This document shows, in pieces, positions 28,761 to 35,684 of a stretch of DNA of 35,684 bases. Source of the DNA: Fibrobacterota bacterium. Its GTDB lineage: Bacteria; Fibrobacterota; Chitinivibrionia; Chitinivibrionales; FEN-1185. The DNA lies in contig PLWQ01000030.1 of assembly GCA_003165595.1 (NCBI GenBank), forward strand, positions 1-35,684, given 5' to 3'. The notes beneath the pieces were generated by a model that ran no database searches, had not been told where the DNA came from, and worked only from the letters and a program-made list of their open reading frames with translations. The first letter of the stretch is position 1; every line of letters begins with the position of its first letter. A program made the translations under genes and the position numbers.

Positions 28761-30125
28761 ATGAAGGCCAAGAGCAAAAACGAAAATGTCAAAGCACTGG
28801 ATATCGCGGCGGCGCTTTCGAGCGTCACCAAGGAAAAAAGCATCAGCATGGACCTGGTGTCGGACACGCTCAGGGACGCGCTGGTAACCGCGGCAAAACG
28901 GTATCTGGGCAAACCCACCAACGTCGAGGTAAAGGTGGACAAGGAGAAGGGGATCATCGAGGTGTACACCCGGCAGACCGTGGTGGAAACCATTGTTGAT
29001 CCGGAAAAGGAGATATCGGTGGAAGAGGCCAAGAAGGCCGACCCCGAGCTCGAGATTGGCGACGAGCTGATGCAGGAACTGGACATCGACCGGTTCGGGC
29101 GCACCGCCATCCAGACCGCCAAGCAGGTGATCGTGCAGCGCGTACGCGAGGCCGAGCGCGAAAAGGTGTTTGCCGACTACAGCGAGCGCAAAGGCGAGCT
29201 GGTGACGGGCACGGTTCAGCAGATTGACAAGGGCAACATCCTGGTGAACCTTGGCCGCACCGAGGCGCTCCTGCCGTTTAAGGAACAGATCCGCAAGGAA
29301 CGGTACCGCCAGGGCGACCCGATACGCGGGTGCATCGTGGAAGTCAAGAACAATCCCAAGGGCCCCCAGGTGGTAATCTCCAGAACCGCTCCCGAATTCC
29401 TCGCGCGGCTGTTTGAGCTGGAAGTCCCCGAAATATTCGACAAGACCGTTAAGATCGTAAAGGTGGTGCGCGACCCGGGCTTTCGCTCGAAGATCGCGGT
29501 TACCACGAGCGACGACCGCGTCGATCCCGTCGGCGCGTGCGTGGGCATGCGGGGCAACCGCGTGCAGGCCATTGTGCGCGAACTGTCGAACGAGCGCATC
29601 GATATTATCAACTGGACCGAGGAGCTCTCGCTGCTTGTTCGGCGCGTGTTCTCGCCCGCCGAGGTGAAGCGCGTTGTGCCGGTGAGCGAAAAGAAAATCG
29701 TGGTGATTATCCGCGAGGATGATCTGGCCCAGGCCATCGGCAAGGAGGGCCAGAATATCCGGCTCGCCTCCAAGATGATCGAAAAAGACATCGACGTGTA
29801 CGGCGACGAGGAATTTGCCGCATTTACGGAAGAAGAACGCACGGCGATACTCGCGGGCCTGCCGCCGAAGGCGGCGGCCGAGGAATCCAGGGATGCCGCA
29901 CCGGCCGAATCGGGCGAGACCGACGAGGTTCGCGACACCGAGGCGCCCGAGGCGGTCGTGGAGACGGAAATCGAACCGGAATCCTCCCTCGAAGCTCTCG
30001 TGGAGAACGCCGTGGAAAATGAATCGGAATCCGAAATAGTGATCGATCCGGACAAGGCCGCTCCGGGCGGCGAAGCGATAGCCGGCGAAGAACCAGTTGA
30101 AGGCGGAGTGGACGAAGAAGCATAG
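28761..30125 (+). CDS. nusA: transcription elongation/termination factor NusA
   Basis: A 454-residue protein with AAAAGGA upstream of its ATG. Domains in order: N-terminal RNA polymerase-binding domain (about 1-130, VVETIVDPEKEISVEEAK), S1 domain (about 145-215, ELVTGTVQQIDKGNILVNLG), KH1 (about 240-290, DPVGACVGMRGNRVQAIVREL) and KH2 (about 310-350, AQAIGKEGQNIRLASKMI). The last 85 residues are a low-complexity, acidic Glu/Ala/Pro tail. The C-terminal acidic repeats of E. coli NusA are absent, as in many phyla. It promotes pausing, termination and antitermination and often regulates its own operon. No YlxR gene lies between nusA and infB. Confidence 0.95.
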   Translation: MKAKSKNENVKALDIAAALSSVTKEKSISMDLVSDTLRDALVTAAKRYLGKPTNVEVKVDKEKGIIEVYTRQTVVETIVDPEKEISVEEAKKADPELEIGDELMQELDIDRFGRTAIQTAKQVIVQRVREAEREKVFADYSERKGELVTGTVQQIDKGNILVNLGRTEALLPFKEQIRKERYRQGDPIRGCIVEVKNNPKGPQVVISRTAPEFLARLFELEVPEIFDKTVKIVKVVRDPGFRSKIAVTTSDDRVDPVGACVGMRGNRVQAIVRELSNERIDIINWTEELSLLVRRVFSPAEVKRVVPVSEKKIVVIIREDDLAQAIGKEGQNIRLASKMIEKDIDVYGDEEFAAFTEEERTAILAGLPPKAAAEESRDAAPAESGETDEVRDTEAPEAVVETEIEPESSLEALVENAVENESESEIVIDPDKAAPGGEAIAGEEPVEGGVDEEA

Positions 30126-30186
30126 TGCGATGGCGCCCGCCCGATCAAGGCCGCGTTGCCGCTTTACAAACCAGTAGAGGTTAACA

Positions 30187-32601
30187 ATGGCAAAAGAAAA
30201 AGTGTACAAGCTCGCCCAGGAATTCAAGGTGTCGAGCGAAGCGCTCGTCCAGATGCTTCGCCAGATGGGCATTCCCGTCAAGAGTCACATGAGCACCGTG
30301 GACGAAAACCTGCGCGATGAAATCAAGAAGAAATTCGAATCGGAACGGGCCGAGATCAAGAAGGAATACGAGCGCAAGAAGCAGATGATCGTGAAGGCCA
30401 AAGAGGATCTCCTTACCAAAGTGGAAAGGCCGGAGGTTGTACCCGAGCCGCCCAAGGAGGTCAAGAAGCCCCAGCCTGCGCCGGCTGCCGTCATCGCGGC
30501 CGAGGAACAACGCGAAAAAGACCGTCGTCAGCGCAATCGCGAATTCGCCGCCGCCGAGTTCCACCGTGAAGAGCAGTCGCCGAGAATCAAAACCATGGCG
30601 TTCATGCCCGTTGCCGCTCCAGCAGCGGGGGCACCGCCGTCGTCGACCGGCAGAGCCGATTCACGGCCGTCCTTCAAAAAGGGCAAGAAGAAGGGGAACA
30701 AGAAGAAGACGGATCGGCCCGAAATAGACGAAATGCAGCTTAAGGCGAATGTCAAGAAAACGCTCGCTAGGATCGGCAGCGGATCGGAGCGCAAGAAGTA
30801 CAAGAAAGAGGCGCGGCCCAAGGAAGACGGGGCAGTCGAGGACAAGAAAACTCTGAACGTGAGCGAATTCGTGACTGTCGCCGAAATGGCGAACATGATG
30901 CAGGCTCCGGTTTCGGAGGTAATTGCCAAGTGCCTGGAACTCGGCCTGTTCGTCACTATCAACCAGCGGCTCGATTTCGAGACGATTGAGCTTGTCGCAG
31001 ACGAATTCGGCTTCATAGCGCAGCTGATGACTGAATACGCAACCGAGAACGACGACCTCGATGATGAGGCGGCTGGCGGCAAGCTTGAGCCGCGCGCGCC
31101 CGTCGTGACCGTCATGGGCCATGTCGACCACGGCAAAACGTCTCTGCTCGACTACATCCGCAAGACCAATGTGATTGCCGGCGAGGCCGGCGGAATCACT
31201 CAGCACATCGCGGCGTACGAGGTCACCACGCCGCACGGTACCGTCACGTTTCTCGATACGCCAGGCCACGAGGCATTTACCGCAATGCGCGCGCGCGGAT
31301 CGCAAATCACCGATGTTATTGTTCTTGTTGTGGCAGCCGACGCAGGCGTGATGCCGCAGACCAAGGAAGCAATCGACCATGCTCGCGCAGCGAATGTGCC
31401 GCTCGTGATAGCGATCAACAAGGTCGACCTGCCCACGGCCAACGTGGATCGCGTGAAGAACGAGCTTGCTCAATATAATGTGCTTGTGGAAGGCTACGGC
31501 GGCCAGGTAACGTGCGTTGAGATTTCGGCGAAAACGGGCAAGGGCGTCGACAAACTGCTTGAAATCCTGTCGCTCGAAACTCAGATCATGGAGCTCAAAG
31601 CAAATCCCGAGGGCCGGGCCCGCGGCGTGGTGATCGAGTCGGAACTGGACAAAGGCAGAGGTCCCGTCGCCACCGTGCTCATCCAAAAAGGTGTACTTGT
31701 CAAAGGCGATGCGTTCGTCACCGGAATACACAACGGACGCGTGCGCGACCTGTTTAACGACCGCGGCAAAATTGTTGAACGCGCCCTTCCGTCGCAGCCG
31801 GTGCTCGTGCTCGGATTGTCGGGCACGCCGCAGGCAGGCGACTCATTCCGCGTGGTGGAAGACGAAAAAGAGGCGCGCGAGATCAGCGCGCGCCGCAGGC
31901 TCGCCCAGAAAGAGCGGGAACTGCGCCGCATGGGCGGCGTATCGCTCGATCATCTGTACGAGCAGATCCAGGCCGGCAGCGTCAAGACGCTCAACCTCAT
32001 TATCAAAGGCGACGTCGACGGATCGGTCGAAGCGCTGGCAGCGTCGCTGGAAAAACTTTCCACGGCCGAAATCAAGATTCGCGTTATCCACAAAAGCGTG
32101 GGAGCCATCAAGGAAACGGACATCAATCTCGCGGTTGCGTCCACGGCCATCATCATCGGGTTCCATTTGAGCCCCAACAGCAAGATACGTGAACTTGCTA
32201 AAAAAGAAGGCGTCGACATCCGGACCTATCGCATCATTTACGAGGCGATCGACGCGGTAAAGAAGGCCATGGAGGGTATGCTCGAACCGGAGACAAAGGA
32301 AACCGTGGTGGCCCAGATGGAGGTGAAGCAGGTATTCAAGGTTTCGAAGGTCGGAACCATCGCCGGCTGTTTCGTTGTTTCCGGAACCGTCAAGAGCGGC
32401 AGCAAGGCGCGCGTCATCCGCGACGACGTGGAAATCGCCGACACCAAGATTTCCTCGCTGCGAAGGCACAAGGACGACGTCCGGGAAGTGGCGTCCGGTT
32501 TCGAGTGTGGATTGACATTAGACAATTTCTCGGATTACCACGACAACGACCGCGTCGAAGTATACGAGGAAGTCCAGGTCGCAAGGAAATTGTCACTCTG
32601 A
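30187..32601 (+). CDS. infB: translation initiation factor IF-2
   Basis: An 804-residue GTPase. The N-terminal IF2_N domain is [20 protein letters not shown], followed by a charged linker with Lys-rich runs ([12 protein letters not shown]). A second IF2_N-like segment starts [15 protein letters not shown]. The GTPase domain has G1 GHVDHGKT (311-318), G3 DTPGH and G4 NKVD. C-terminal beta-barrels and IF2_C end at [13 protein letters not shown]. It brings fMet-tRNA to the 30S subunit. AGAGG lies 6 nt before the ATG. The gap to rbfA (150 nt) contains a terminator-like structure, which is unusual within this cluster. Confidence 0.97.
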   Translation: MAKEKVYKLAQEFKVSSEALVQMLRQMGIPVKSHMSTVDENLRDEIKKKFESERAEIKKEYERKKQMIVKAKEDLLTKVERPEVVPEPPKEVKKPQPAPAAVIAAEEQREKDRRQRNREFAAAEFHREEQSPRIKTMAFMPVAAPAAGAPPSSTGRADSRPSFKKGKKKGNKKKTDRPEIDEMQLKANVKKTLARIGSGSERKKYKKEARPKEDGAVEDKKTLNVSEFVTVAEMANMMQAPVSEVIAKCLELGLFVTINQRLDFETIELVADEFGFIAQLMTEYATENDDLDDEAAGGKLEPRAPVVTVMGHVDHGKTSLLDYIRKTNVIAGEAGGITQHIAAYEVTTPHGTVTFLDTPGHEAFTAMRARGSQITDVIVLVVAADAGVMPQTKEAIDHARAANVPLVIAINKVDLPTANVDRVKNELAQYNVLVEGYGGQVTCVEISAKTGKGVDKLLEILSLETQIMELKANPEGRARGVVIESELDKGRGPVATVLIQKGVLVKGDAFVTGIHNGRVRDLFNDRGKIVERALPSQPVLVLGLSGTPQAGDSFRVVEDEKEAREISARRRLAQKERELRRMGGVSLDHLYEQIQAGSVKTLNLIIKGDVDGSVEALAASLEKLSTAEIKIRVIHKSVGAIKETDINLAVASTAIIIGFHLSPNSKIRELAKKEGVDIRTYRIIYEAIDAVKKAMEGMLEPETKETVVAQMEVKQVFKVSKVGTIAGCFVVSGTVKSGSKARVIRDDVEIADTKISSLRRHKDDVREVASGFECGLTLDNFSDYHDNDRVEVYEEVQVARKLSL

Positions 32602-32606
32602 GGGTT

Positions 32607-32697
32607 GATGGGTTGACGAGAGTGCGGGTCACGGGGGCTTGCGTTCCGCGGGAACGCGCCCGGACGCGCCGTATCCCGTTAGCCCATCGGTTTTTTT
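32607..32697 (+). terminator. terminator-like stem between infB and rbfA
   Basis: GATGGGTTGAC (32607-32617) can pair with GTTAGCCCATC (32678-32688) over 11 bp, with two G-U pairs, followed by GG and seven T (32691-32697). The 60-nt apical region contains its own hairpin, GGGC-TT-GCGTTCC-GCG-GGAACGC-GCCC (32635-32661). It starts 6 nt after the infB stop. It may reduce read-through into rbfA or act as an RNA processing site. Confidence 0.55.
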
Positions 32698-32751
32698 CGC
32701 TCGTGCCGCCGGCCGGATGCGGCCCGGAAGCCCGGCAACAACGGTGAAATC

Positions 32752-33102
32752 ATGAACTGGCATGTTCAAAGGCTGCGTGAAGAACTCCGCAAGGAGCTCG
32801 GGCTTGCAATCGCAGAGCAAATGAGCGACCCGCGGATCCCCGACGTGGTGACCATCACCGAGGTCCGCCTCGCGCCCGATTGCCGCAACGCAACCGTTAT
32901 GGTGAGCGTCCTGGGCGACGACGCAGCCAAGAATACCGCGCTCGGCGTACTCAACCACGCGGCGCCCTTTCTGCAGCACATCGTGGCAAAACGGATCGTC
33001 ATGAAATTTATTCCAAAACTGTACTTCAAGCTCGACAAAACGCTTGCAGAAAGCGAGCACATGAGTCAACTCTTCAAAGAAATCCAAGATGATCTGGCCT
33101 GA
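32752..33102 (+). CDS. rbfA: 30S ribosome-binding factor RbfA
   Basis: A 116-residue single KH-fold protein: VQRLREELRKELGLAIAEQMSDPRIPDVVTITEVRLAPDCRNATVMVSVLGDD and LNHAAPFLQHIVAKRIVMKFIPKLYFKLDKTLAESEHMSQLF, covering the full family signature (D.R.....it.V..s.D...A.V). It binds the 30S subunit during 16S rRNA maturation. It overlaps nrnA by 14 nt (33089-33102), so the two are coupled. The weak Shine-Dalgarno (ACGGTGA) follows the terminator-like stem. Confidence 0.95.
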   Translation: MNWHVQRLREELRKELGLAIAEQMSDPRIPDVVTITEVRLAPDCRNATVMVSVLGDDAAKNTALGVLNHAAPFLQHIVAKRIVMKFIPKLYFKLDKTLAESEHMSQLFKEIQDDLA

Positions 33103-34039
33103 ACTCGACGCTCTACTGGAAAAGCATTCTTCGTTTCTCATTTCGTCGCACAGGGGCCTCGACGGCGATTGCATCGGTTCGCAGCTTGCCATGTACTGGT
33201 ACCTCACGTCGATCGGGAAGCGCGCGGTTGTTTACAACCACGACCCGCTGCCCACCAAGTTCGGGTTCCTTACCAATGCGGGCGTCTTTTCCACCGAGCG
33301 TCCCGGGGACCGGTTCGACGTGCTCGTGGTGCTCGACTGCTCCAACCCCAGCCGCCTGGGCTGGGAGCGGCTGTCCGACATGAGCGACACCATCGTCAAT
33401 ATCGACCACCACCGCGACAACGCGCTGTTCGGCGCGCTTAACATCGTCAAGAAGGACGGCGCCGCAACCGGCCAGATTCTCTACGATTACTTTGCCTACA
33501 AGAAGCTTTCGTACCCGCCGCACGTTGCCGAGTCGCTGTACGCCGCCATCATGACCGACACCGGCGCGTTCCGTTTTTCCAACACGAGCGGCGTCATCCT
33601 CAGGATGTGCGCCGATCTCTGCGACCGGGGCGCCGATTCGGCGCTCATTTACGACAAGGTGTATGCTTCTTTTTCGTCAAACGGACTGCTGCTGCAGTCG
33701 AAGATCTGGTCCACGCTTGCGTTTTACCACAACGGCGAAATCTGTTCCATGGAAATGCCCTACGCGCTTATCAAGGATCTGGGCGCCACCTACGGAGATT
33801 CCGAAGGCATGGCCGATTTCACGATCATGGGCGGGGGCGTCGAAGTGGGCATGCTCATCAAGTACAACGACAAAGAAACGCATTTTTCGCTCCGGTCAAA
33901 AGGCCGCGTCGACGTGGGAAAGATCGCGGCCAGCATCGAGGGCGGCGGCGGCCACTCCAGCGCGGCCGGCTGCACCATGACCATACCGTTTGCCGAGGCC
34001 AAGGCGAAGATGCTGGCGATAATTGAGAAAGCGCTGTAA
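33089..34039 (+). CDS. nrnA: DHH-family phosphoesterase, NrnA-like nanoRNase/pAp phosphatase
   Basis: A 316-residue protein. The N-terminal DHH domain has SSHRGLDGDCIGSQLAMYWY (HxxxDGDxxGS), VLVVLDCSNPSRLGW, VNIDHHRDNALFG (DHH motif), ATGQILYDYF and LYAAIMTDTGAFRFSNTS. The C-terminal DHHA1 domain ends in EGGGGHSSAAGCTMTIPF (GGGHxxAAG). NrnA degrades 2-5-nt RNAs and dephosphorylates pAp. Its position between rbfA and truB is the common arrangement. Length standard. Confidence 0.92.
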   Translation: MIWPELDALLEKHSSFLISSHRGLDGDCIGSQLAMYWYLTSIGKRAVVYNHDPLPTKFGFLTNAGVFSTERPGDRFDVLVVLDCSNPSRLGWERLSDMSDTIVNIDHHRDNALFGALNIVKKDGAATGQILYDYFAYKKLSYPPHVAESLYAAIMTDTGAFRFSNTSGVILRMCADLCDRGADSALIYDKVYASFSSNGLLLQSKIWSTLAFYHNGEICSMEMPYALIKDLGATYGDSEGMADFTIMGGGVEVGMLIKYNDKETHFSLRSKGRVDVGKIAASIEGGGGHSSAAGCTMTIPFAEAKAKMLAIIEKAL

Positions 34040-34103
34040 AGTTGCTCTATATTCTTTGCGAAGATCAAGAAGATCGGGCGCCCCGCCGCTTTGCGGCGGC
34101 GGC

Positions 34104-34216
34104 CCTCCCTCCGGACTCGGCCTTCGGCCTCGGTGCCGGATCGTCCCATGCCTAACGGCGGGGTCGACCGGCACTGCGCTCCGGCGCTCCTTTCGGTCCT
34201 GCCTAACGCGTGGGCA
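34104..34216 (+). repeat. GC-rich dispersed repeat, left copy
   Basis: Shared blocks in order: CTCCCT, CTCGGCCTTCGGCCTCGGT, GCGCTCCGGCGC, CTTTC.G...CCTG and CGGTCCTGCCTAACGCG-TGGGCA. The reverse complement of 35514-35656 carries the same blocks in the same order, with longer spacers. CGGCCTTCGGCCTCGG is itself palindromic. Confidence 0.5.
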
Positions 34217-34312
34217 GAAGATGATAGCCACGTTTCAAGTTTCCCTTTTGGTAAGGGTCGTCGGAACGGGAGCTTCTCGCCACTAAGGTGAAGAACTCGA
34301 ATTCGGAGGGTT

Positions 34313-34475
34313 CCATCCACAAAGAAGGCGTTGCGGGAACACGGCACGCGCATTGCGCAAGCAATGCGCGTGCCGTGTTCCCGCTGGATGGGGTGTGCCC
34401 TTTACGTAGAGACGCCATGGCATGGCGTCTCTACGTAAAGGGCCAGGGGAAACCCGTTAGGGTTTCCCCACCAAC
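34313..34475 (+). repeat. modular four-stem hairpin element, copy 2 (upstream of truB)
   Basis: Closing stem CCATCCA (34313-34319) with TGGATGG (34385-34391). Inside it is a perfect 24-bp hairpin (34333-34356 with 34361-34384, loop GCAA). After GGTGT, a perfect 22-bp hairpin follows (34397-34418 with 34422-34443, loop GGC). After CA, GGGGAAACCC (34446-34455) pairs with GGGTTTCCCC (34460-34469), then ACCAAC. It ends 26 nt before the truB start. Junctions match copy 1. Confidence 0.78.
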
Positions 34476-34501
34476 GAATCCAATTTGATAGGAATAAGCA
34501 A

Positions 34502-35362
34502 TTGACCGGCTTCCTGCTCATCGACAAACCATCCGGCCCCACGTCGCACGACATCGTGCGGCAGGTGCGCAGGCTGTGCAACGGCGCAAAGGCCGGGCAC
34601 AGCGGCACGCTCGACCCGCTGGCGAGCGGCCTGCTGCTGTGCGCGGTCGGCGACGCAACCAGGCTCCTGCCCTTTTTGCCCGCCGAACCCAAGCGATACT
34701 CGTTTTGCATCACGTTCGGGACAGAGACCGACACGCTTGACAGCGAGGGAAAGGTCGCGGCGCAGGGCGGACGGCTGCCCGGCGCGGAGGAACTCGCGGC
34801 GGCGCTTCCCCGGTTTGTGGGCGCGATCACGCAGATGCCGCCGAGATTTTCGGCGGTGCTGGTGGACGGCGAGCGCGCCTATCACCTTGCGCGCGCCAAC
34901 CGGGAGTTCACGCTCGAAAAGCGCTCCATCACGATTTTTGCTCTTTCGCTTGTAAAGTACGATGCCGCCGCGTCCTGCGCCGCGCTGGACGTCACCTGCT
35001 CCGGCGGCACGTATGTGCGCTCGCTGGTGAAAGACATCGCCGCGGCCCTGGGCACGCTCGGCTACGCGTCGTTTATCCGGCGGCTCGGCATCGGGCCGTT
35101 TGCGGTTGAGGCTGCCGCGACGCCGGATGCCGTTGCGGCCGACGTTGCCGCGCACATCGTTCCCGTGCGCCGCGCCCTGTCGTCGCTGCCGTCCGTGAAG
35201 CTCGACAGCCGGCAAATGGAAGCCGTGGCAACAGGGGCGAACATCCGGATCGACAGGACCGAAGCCGTTGTTATTGCGTATGACGAAAAAGAAGAAGTCG
35301 CGGCAGTGCTCCGCAAAGACGGCCAGGAGTTTCACCCGGACAAGGTATTTGTGAGGGCGTAG
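34502..35362 (+). CDS. truB: tRNA pseudouridine-55 synthase TruB
   Basis: A 286-residue protein starting at TTG (34502), with AGGA 7 nt upstream. The N-terminus GFLLIDKPSGPTSHDIVRQV is diagnostic. AGHSGTLDPLASGLLLCAVG contains the catalytic Asp38. YSFCITFGTETDTLDSEGKV and VTCSGGTYVRSLVKDIAAALG complete the TruB core, and a shortened C-terminal PUA-like segment follows. It converts U55 to pseudouridine in tRNAs. In many genomes ribF and rpsO come next; here the following 320 bp contain only repeats up to the window end. Confidence 0.95.
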   Translation: MTGFLLIDKPSGPTSHDIVRQVRRLCNGAKAGHSGTLDPLASGLLLCAVGDATRLLPFLPAEPKRYSFCITFGTETDTLDSEGKVAAQGGRLPGAEELAAALPRFVGAITQMPPRFSAVLVDGERAYHLARANREFTLEKRSITIFALSLVKYDAAASCAALDVTCSGGTYVRSLVKDIAAALGTLGYASFIRRLGIGPFAVEAAATPDAVAADVAAHIVPVRRALSSLPSVKLDSRQMEAVATGANIRIDRTEAVVIAYDEKEEVAAVLRKDGQEFHPDKVFVRA

Positions 35363-35475
35363 GCCTGCCGCCGGCGCGTTCTAGGAGTGCGCCGCCTCAT
35401 CAATTATTTTTAAGCGTCTTTTTCATGATTTCTGCATCGCGTTTTCTTGACATAAGGAATTGTTCGGAAAAGAAA

Positions 35476-35525
35476 TAACGCTGGGCCGATTTGACAAGTG
35501 TGGCAATTTCGGTTGCCCAGCGTTA
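35476..35525. repeat. perfect 11-bp inverted repeat with 28-nt loop
   Basis: TAACGCTGGGC (35476-35486) and GCCCAGCGTTA (35515-35525). The loop adds CCGA/TCGG potential pairs. It adjoins the GC-rich repeat and may be its terminus. Confidence 0.6.
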
Positions 35526-35656
35526 GGTGGACCGGCGCATGCGCCCGCCCAACAGGAAGGGCGGAAAGCGCTGCCGGAGCACGGGGCCGCCTGACCACGG
35601 CCCGCAGGGCCTTTGTGGCAGGCGGCACCGAGGCCGCAGGCCGAGCCCATAGGGAG
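35514..35656 (-). repeat. GC-rich dispersed repeat, right copy (inverted)
   Basis: Inverted relative of 34104-34216. On the minus strand it contains CTCCCT, CTCGGCCTGCGGCCTCGGT, GTGCTCCGGCAGC, CTTTCCGCCCTTCCTG and CGGTCCACCTAACGC-TGGGCA in order. The two copies flank truB and are oppositely oriented. It may extend beyond the window. Confidence 0.5.
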
Positions 35657-35684
35657 ACCGACCCCGGGTTGTAGAGGCGCACGG

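Larger units (their letters stand above)
34040..34501. other. nrnA-truB intergenic region filled with repeat elements
   Basis: No gene. It holds CCGCCGC-TTT-GCGGCGG (34083-34099), a GC-rich repeat (34104-34216) with an inverted relative at the window end, and the second modular hairpin element (34313-34475). This is 462 bp between genes that are often adjacent. Confidence 0.6.
35363..35684. other. region downstream of truB, repeats only
   Basis: No gene is recognised up to the window end. GGCGC/GCGCC just after truB (35375-35395) could form a weak terminator stem, without an adjacent U-tract. A strong hairpin (35476-35525) and the inverted GC-rich repeat follow. Reading frames on the minus strand are low-complexity and lack family features. 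Confidence 0.45.

Noticed and set aside
28248-30281. Very long minus-strand reading frame opposite rimP and nusA
   Set aside because: Its codons are the complement of highly conserved rimP and nusA; composition is His/Arg/Leu-rich with no family pattern.
35476-35525. Integron attC-like site (ACCTAAC and GTTA motifs near the hairpin)
   Set aside because: One side reads GTTAGGT but the partner is AAATAAC instead of RYYYAAC. The arms pair without the extrahelical bases typical of attC, and no integrase or cassette gene is nearby.

Overview
The window (about 35.7 kb, moderately GC-rich) looks like a chromosomal piece of a diderm, Gram-negative-type bacterium. It encodes several exported lipoproteins with lipobox cysteines, a predicted outer-membrane beta-barrel, an exported MsrA-MsrB fusion and a complete rimP-nusA-infB-rbfA-nrnA-truB translation block. 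The many short palindromic repeats and the mix of families are reminiscent of uncultured FCB/Fibrobacterota-like genomes, but I cannot assign a taxon from the sequence alone. No rRNA, tRNA, CRISPR array or complete insertion sequence was recognised.

Layout. (1) 1-5.6 kb is an accessory region with toxin-antitoxin material: a Phd-like/PIN pair with a perfect palindromic operator over its Shine-Dalgarno, a DUF2283 gene beside what looks like the tail of a lost toxin gene, and an overlapping MNT nucleotidyltransferase/HEPN pair. Two lipoproteins (transglutaminase-like plus TPR-like; an internally duplicated beta-rich protein) and dispersed repeats lie between them. (2) 6.3-12.7 kb is a tight five-gene plus-strand operon of the kind annotated as arsenosugar/rSAM-selenodomain biosynthesis: AhpD-like protein, ArsS-type radical SAM protein, a membrane glycosyltransferase fused to a TIGR04283-type transferase, a TIGR04282-type transferase, and a flavoprotein-polyferredoxin fusion. 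No ArsM methyltransferase is in the window. (3) 12.7-18.7 kb is a run of minus-strand genes for exported or redox proteins: DUF1499 lipoprotein, DUF547 protein, secreted unknown, hemerythrin, a 55-aa rubredoxin, an anchored unknown, a four-helix membrane protein, a beta-barrel and a VOC protein. Two 184-bp direct repeats sit upstream of two of these genes. (4) 19-24.3 kb has MsrAB and a PAS/CheB-CheR-PAS sensor pair. A broken region follows with a truncated sensor start and a ribbon-helix-helix-like ORF. (5) 24.7-35.4 kb has a UvrD-like helicase, CCA tRNA nucleotidyltransferase and the rimP-to-truB cluster, preceded by an attenuator-like hairpin.

The most interesting non-coding signal is a modular multi-hairpin element present twice (27946-28134, upstream of rimP; 34313-34475, upstream of truB). 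The junction sequences are conserved, the hairpin arms are almost completely different yet still paired, and the closing stem shows a compensatory base-pair change. Other palindromic elements are inserted in unusual places: in frame inside a glycosyltransferase gene, and across the stop codons of two convergent genes.
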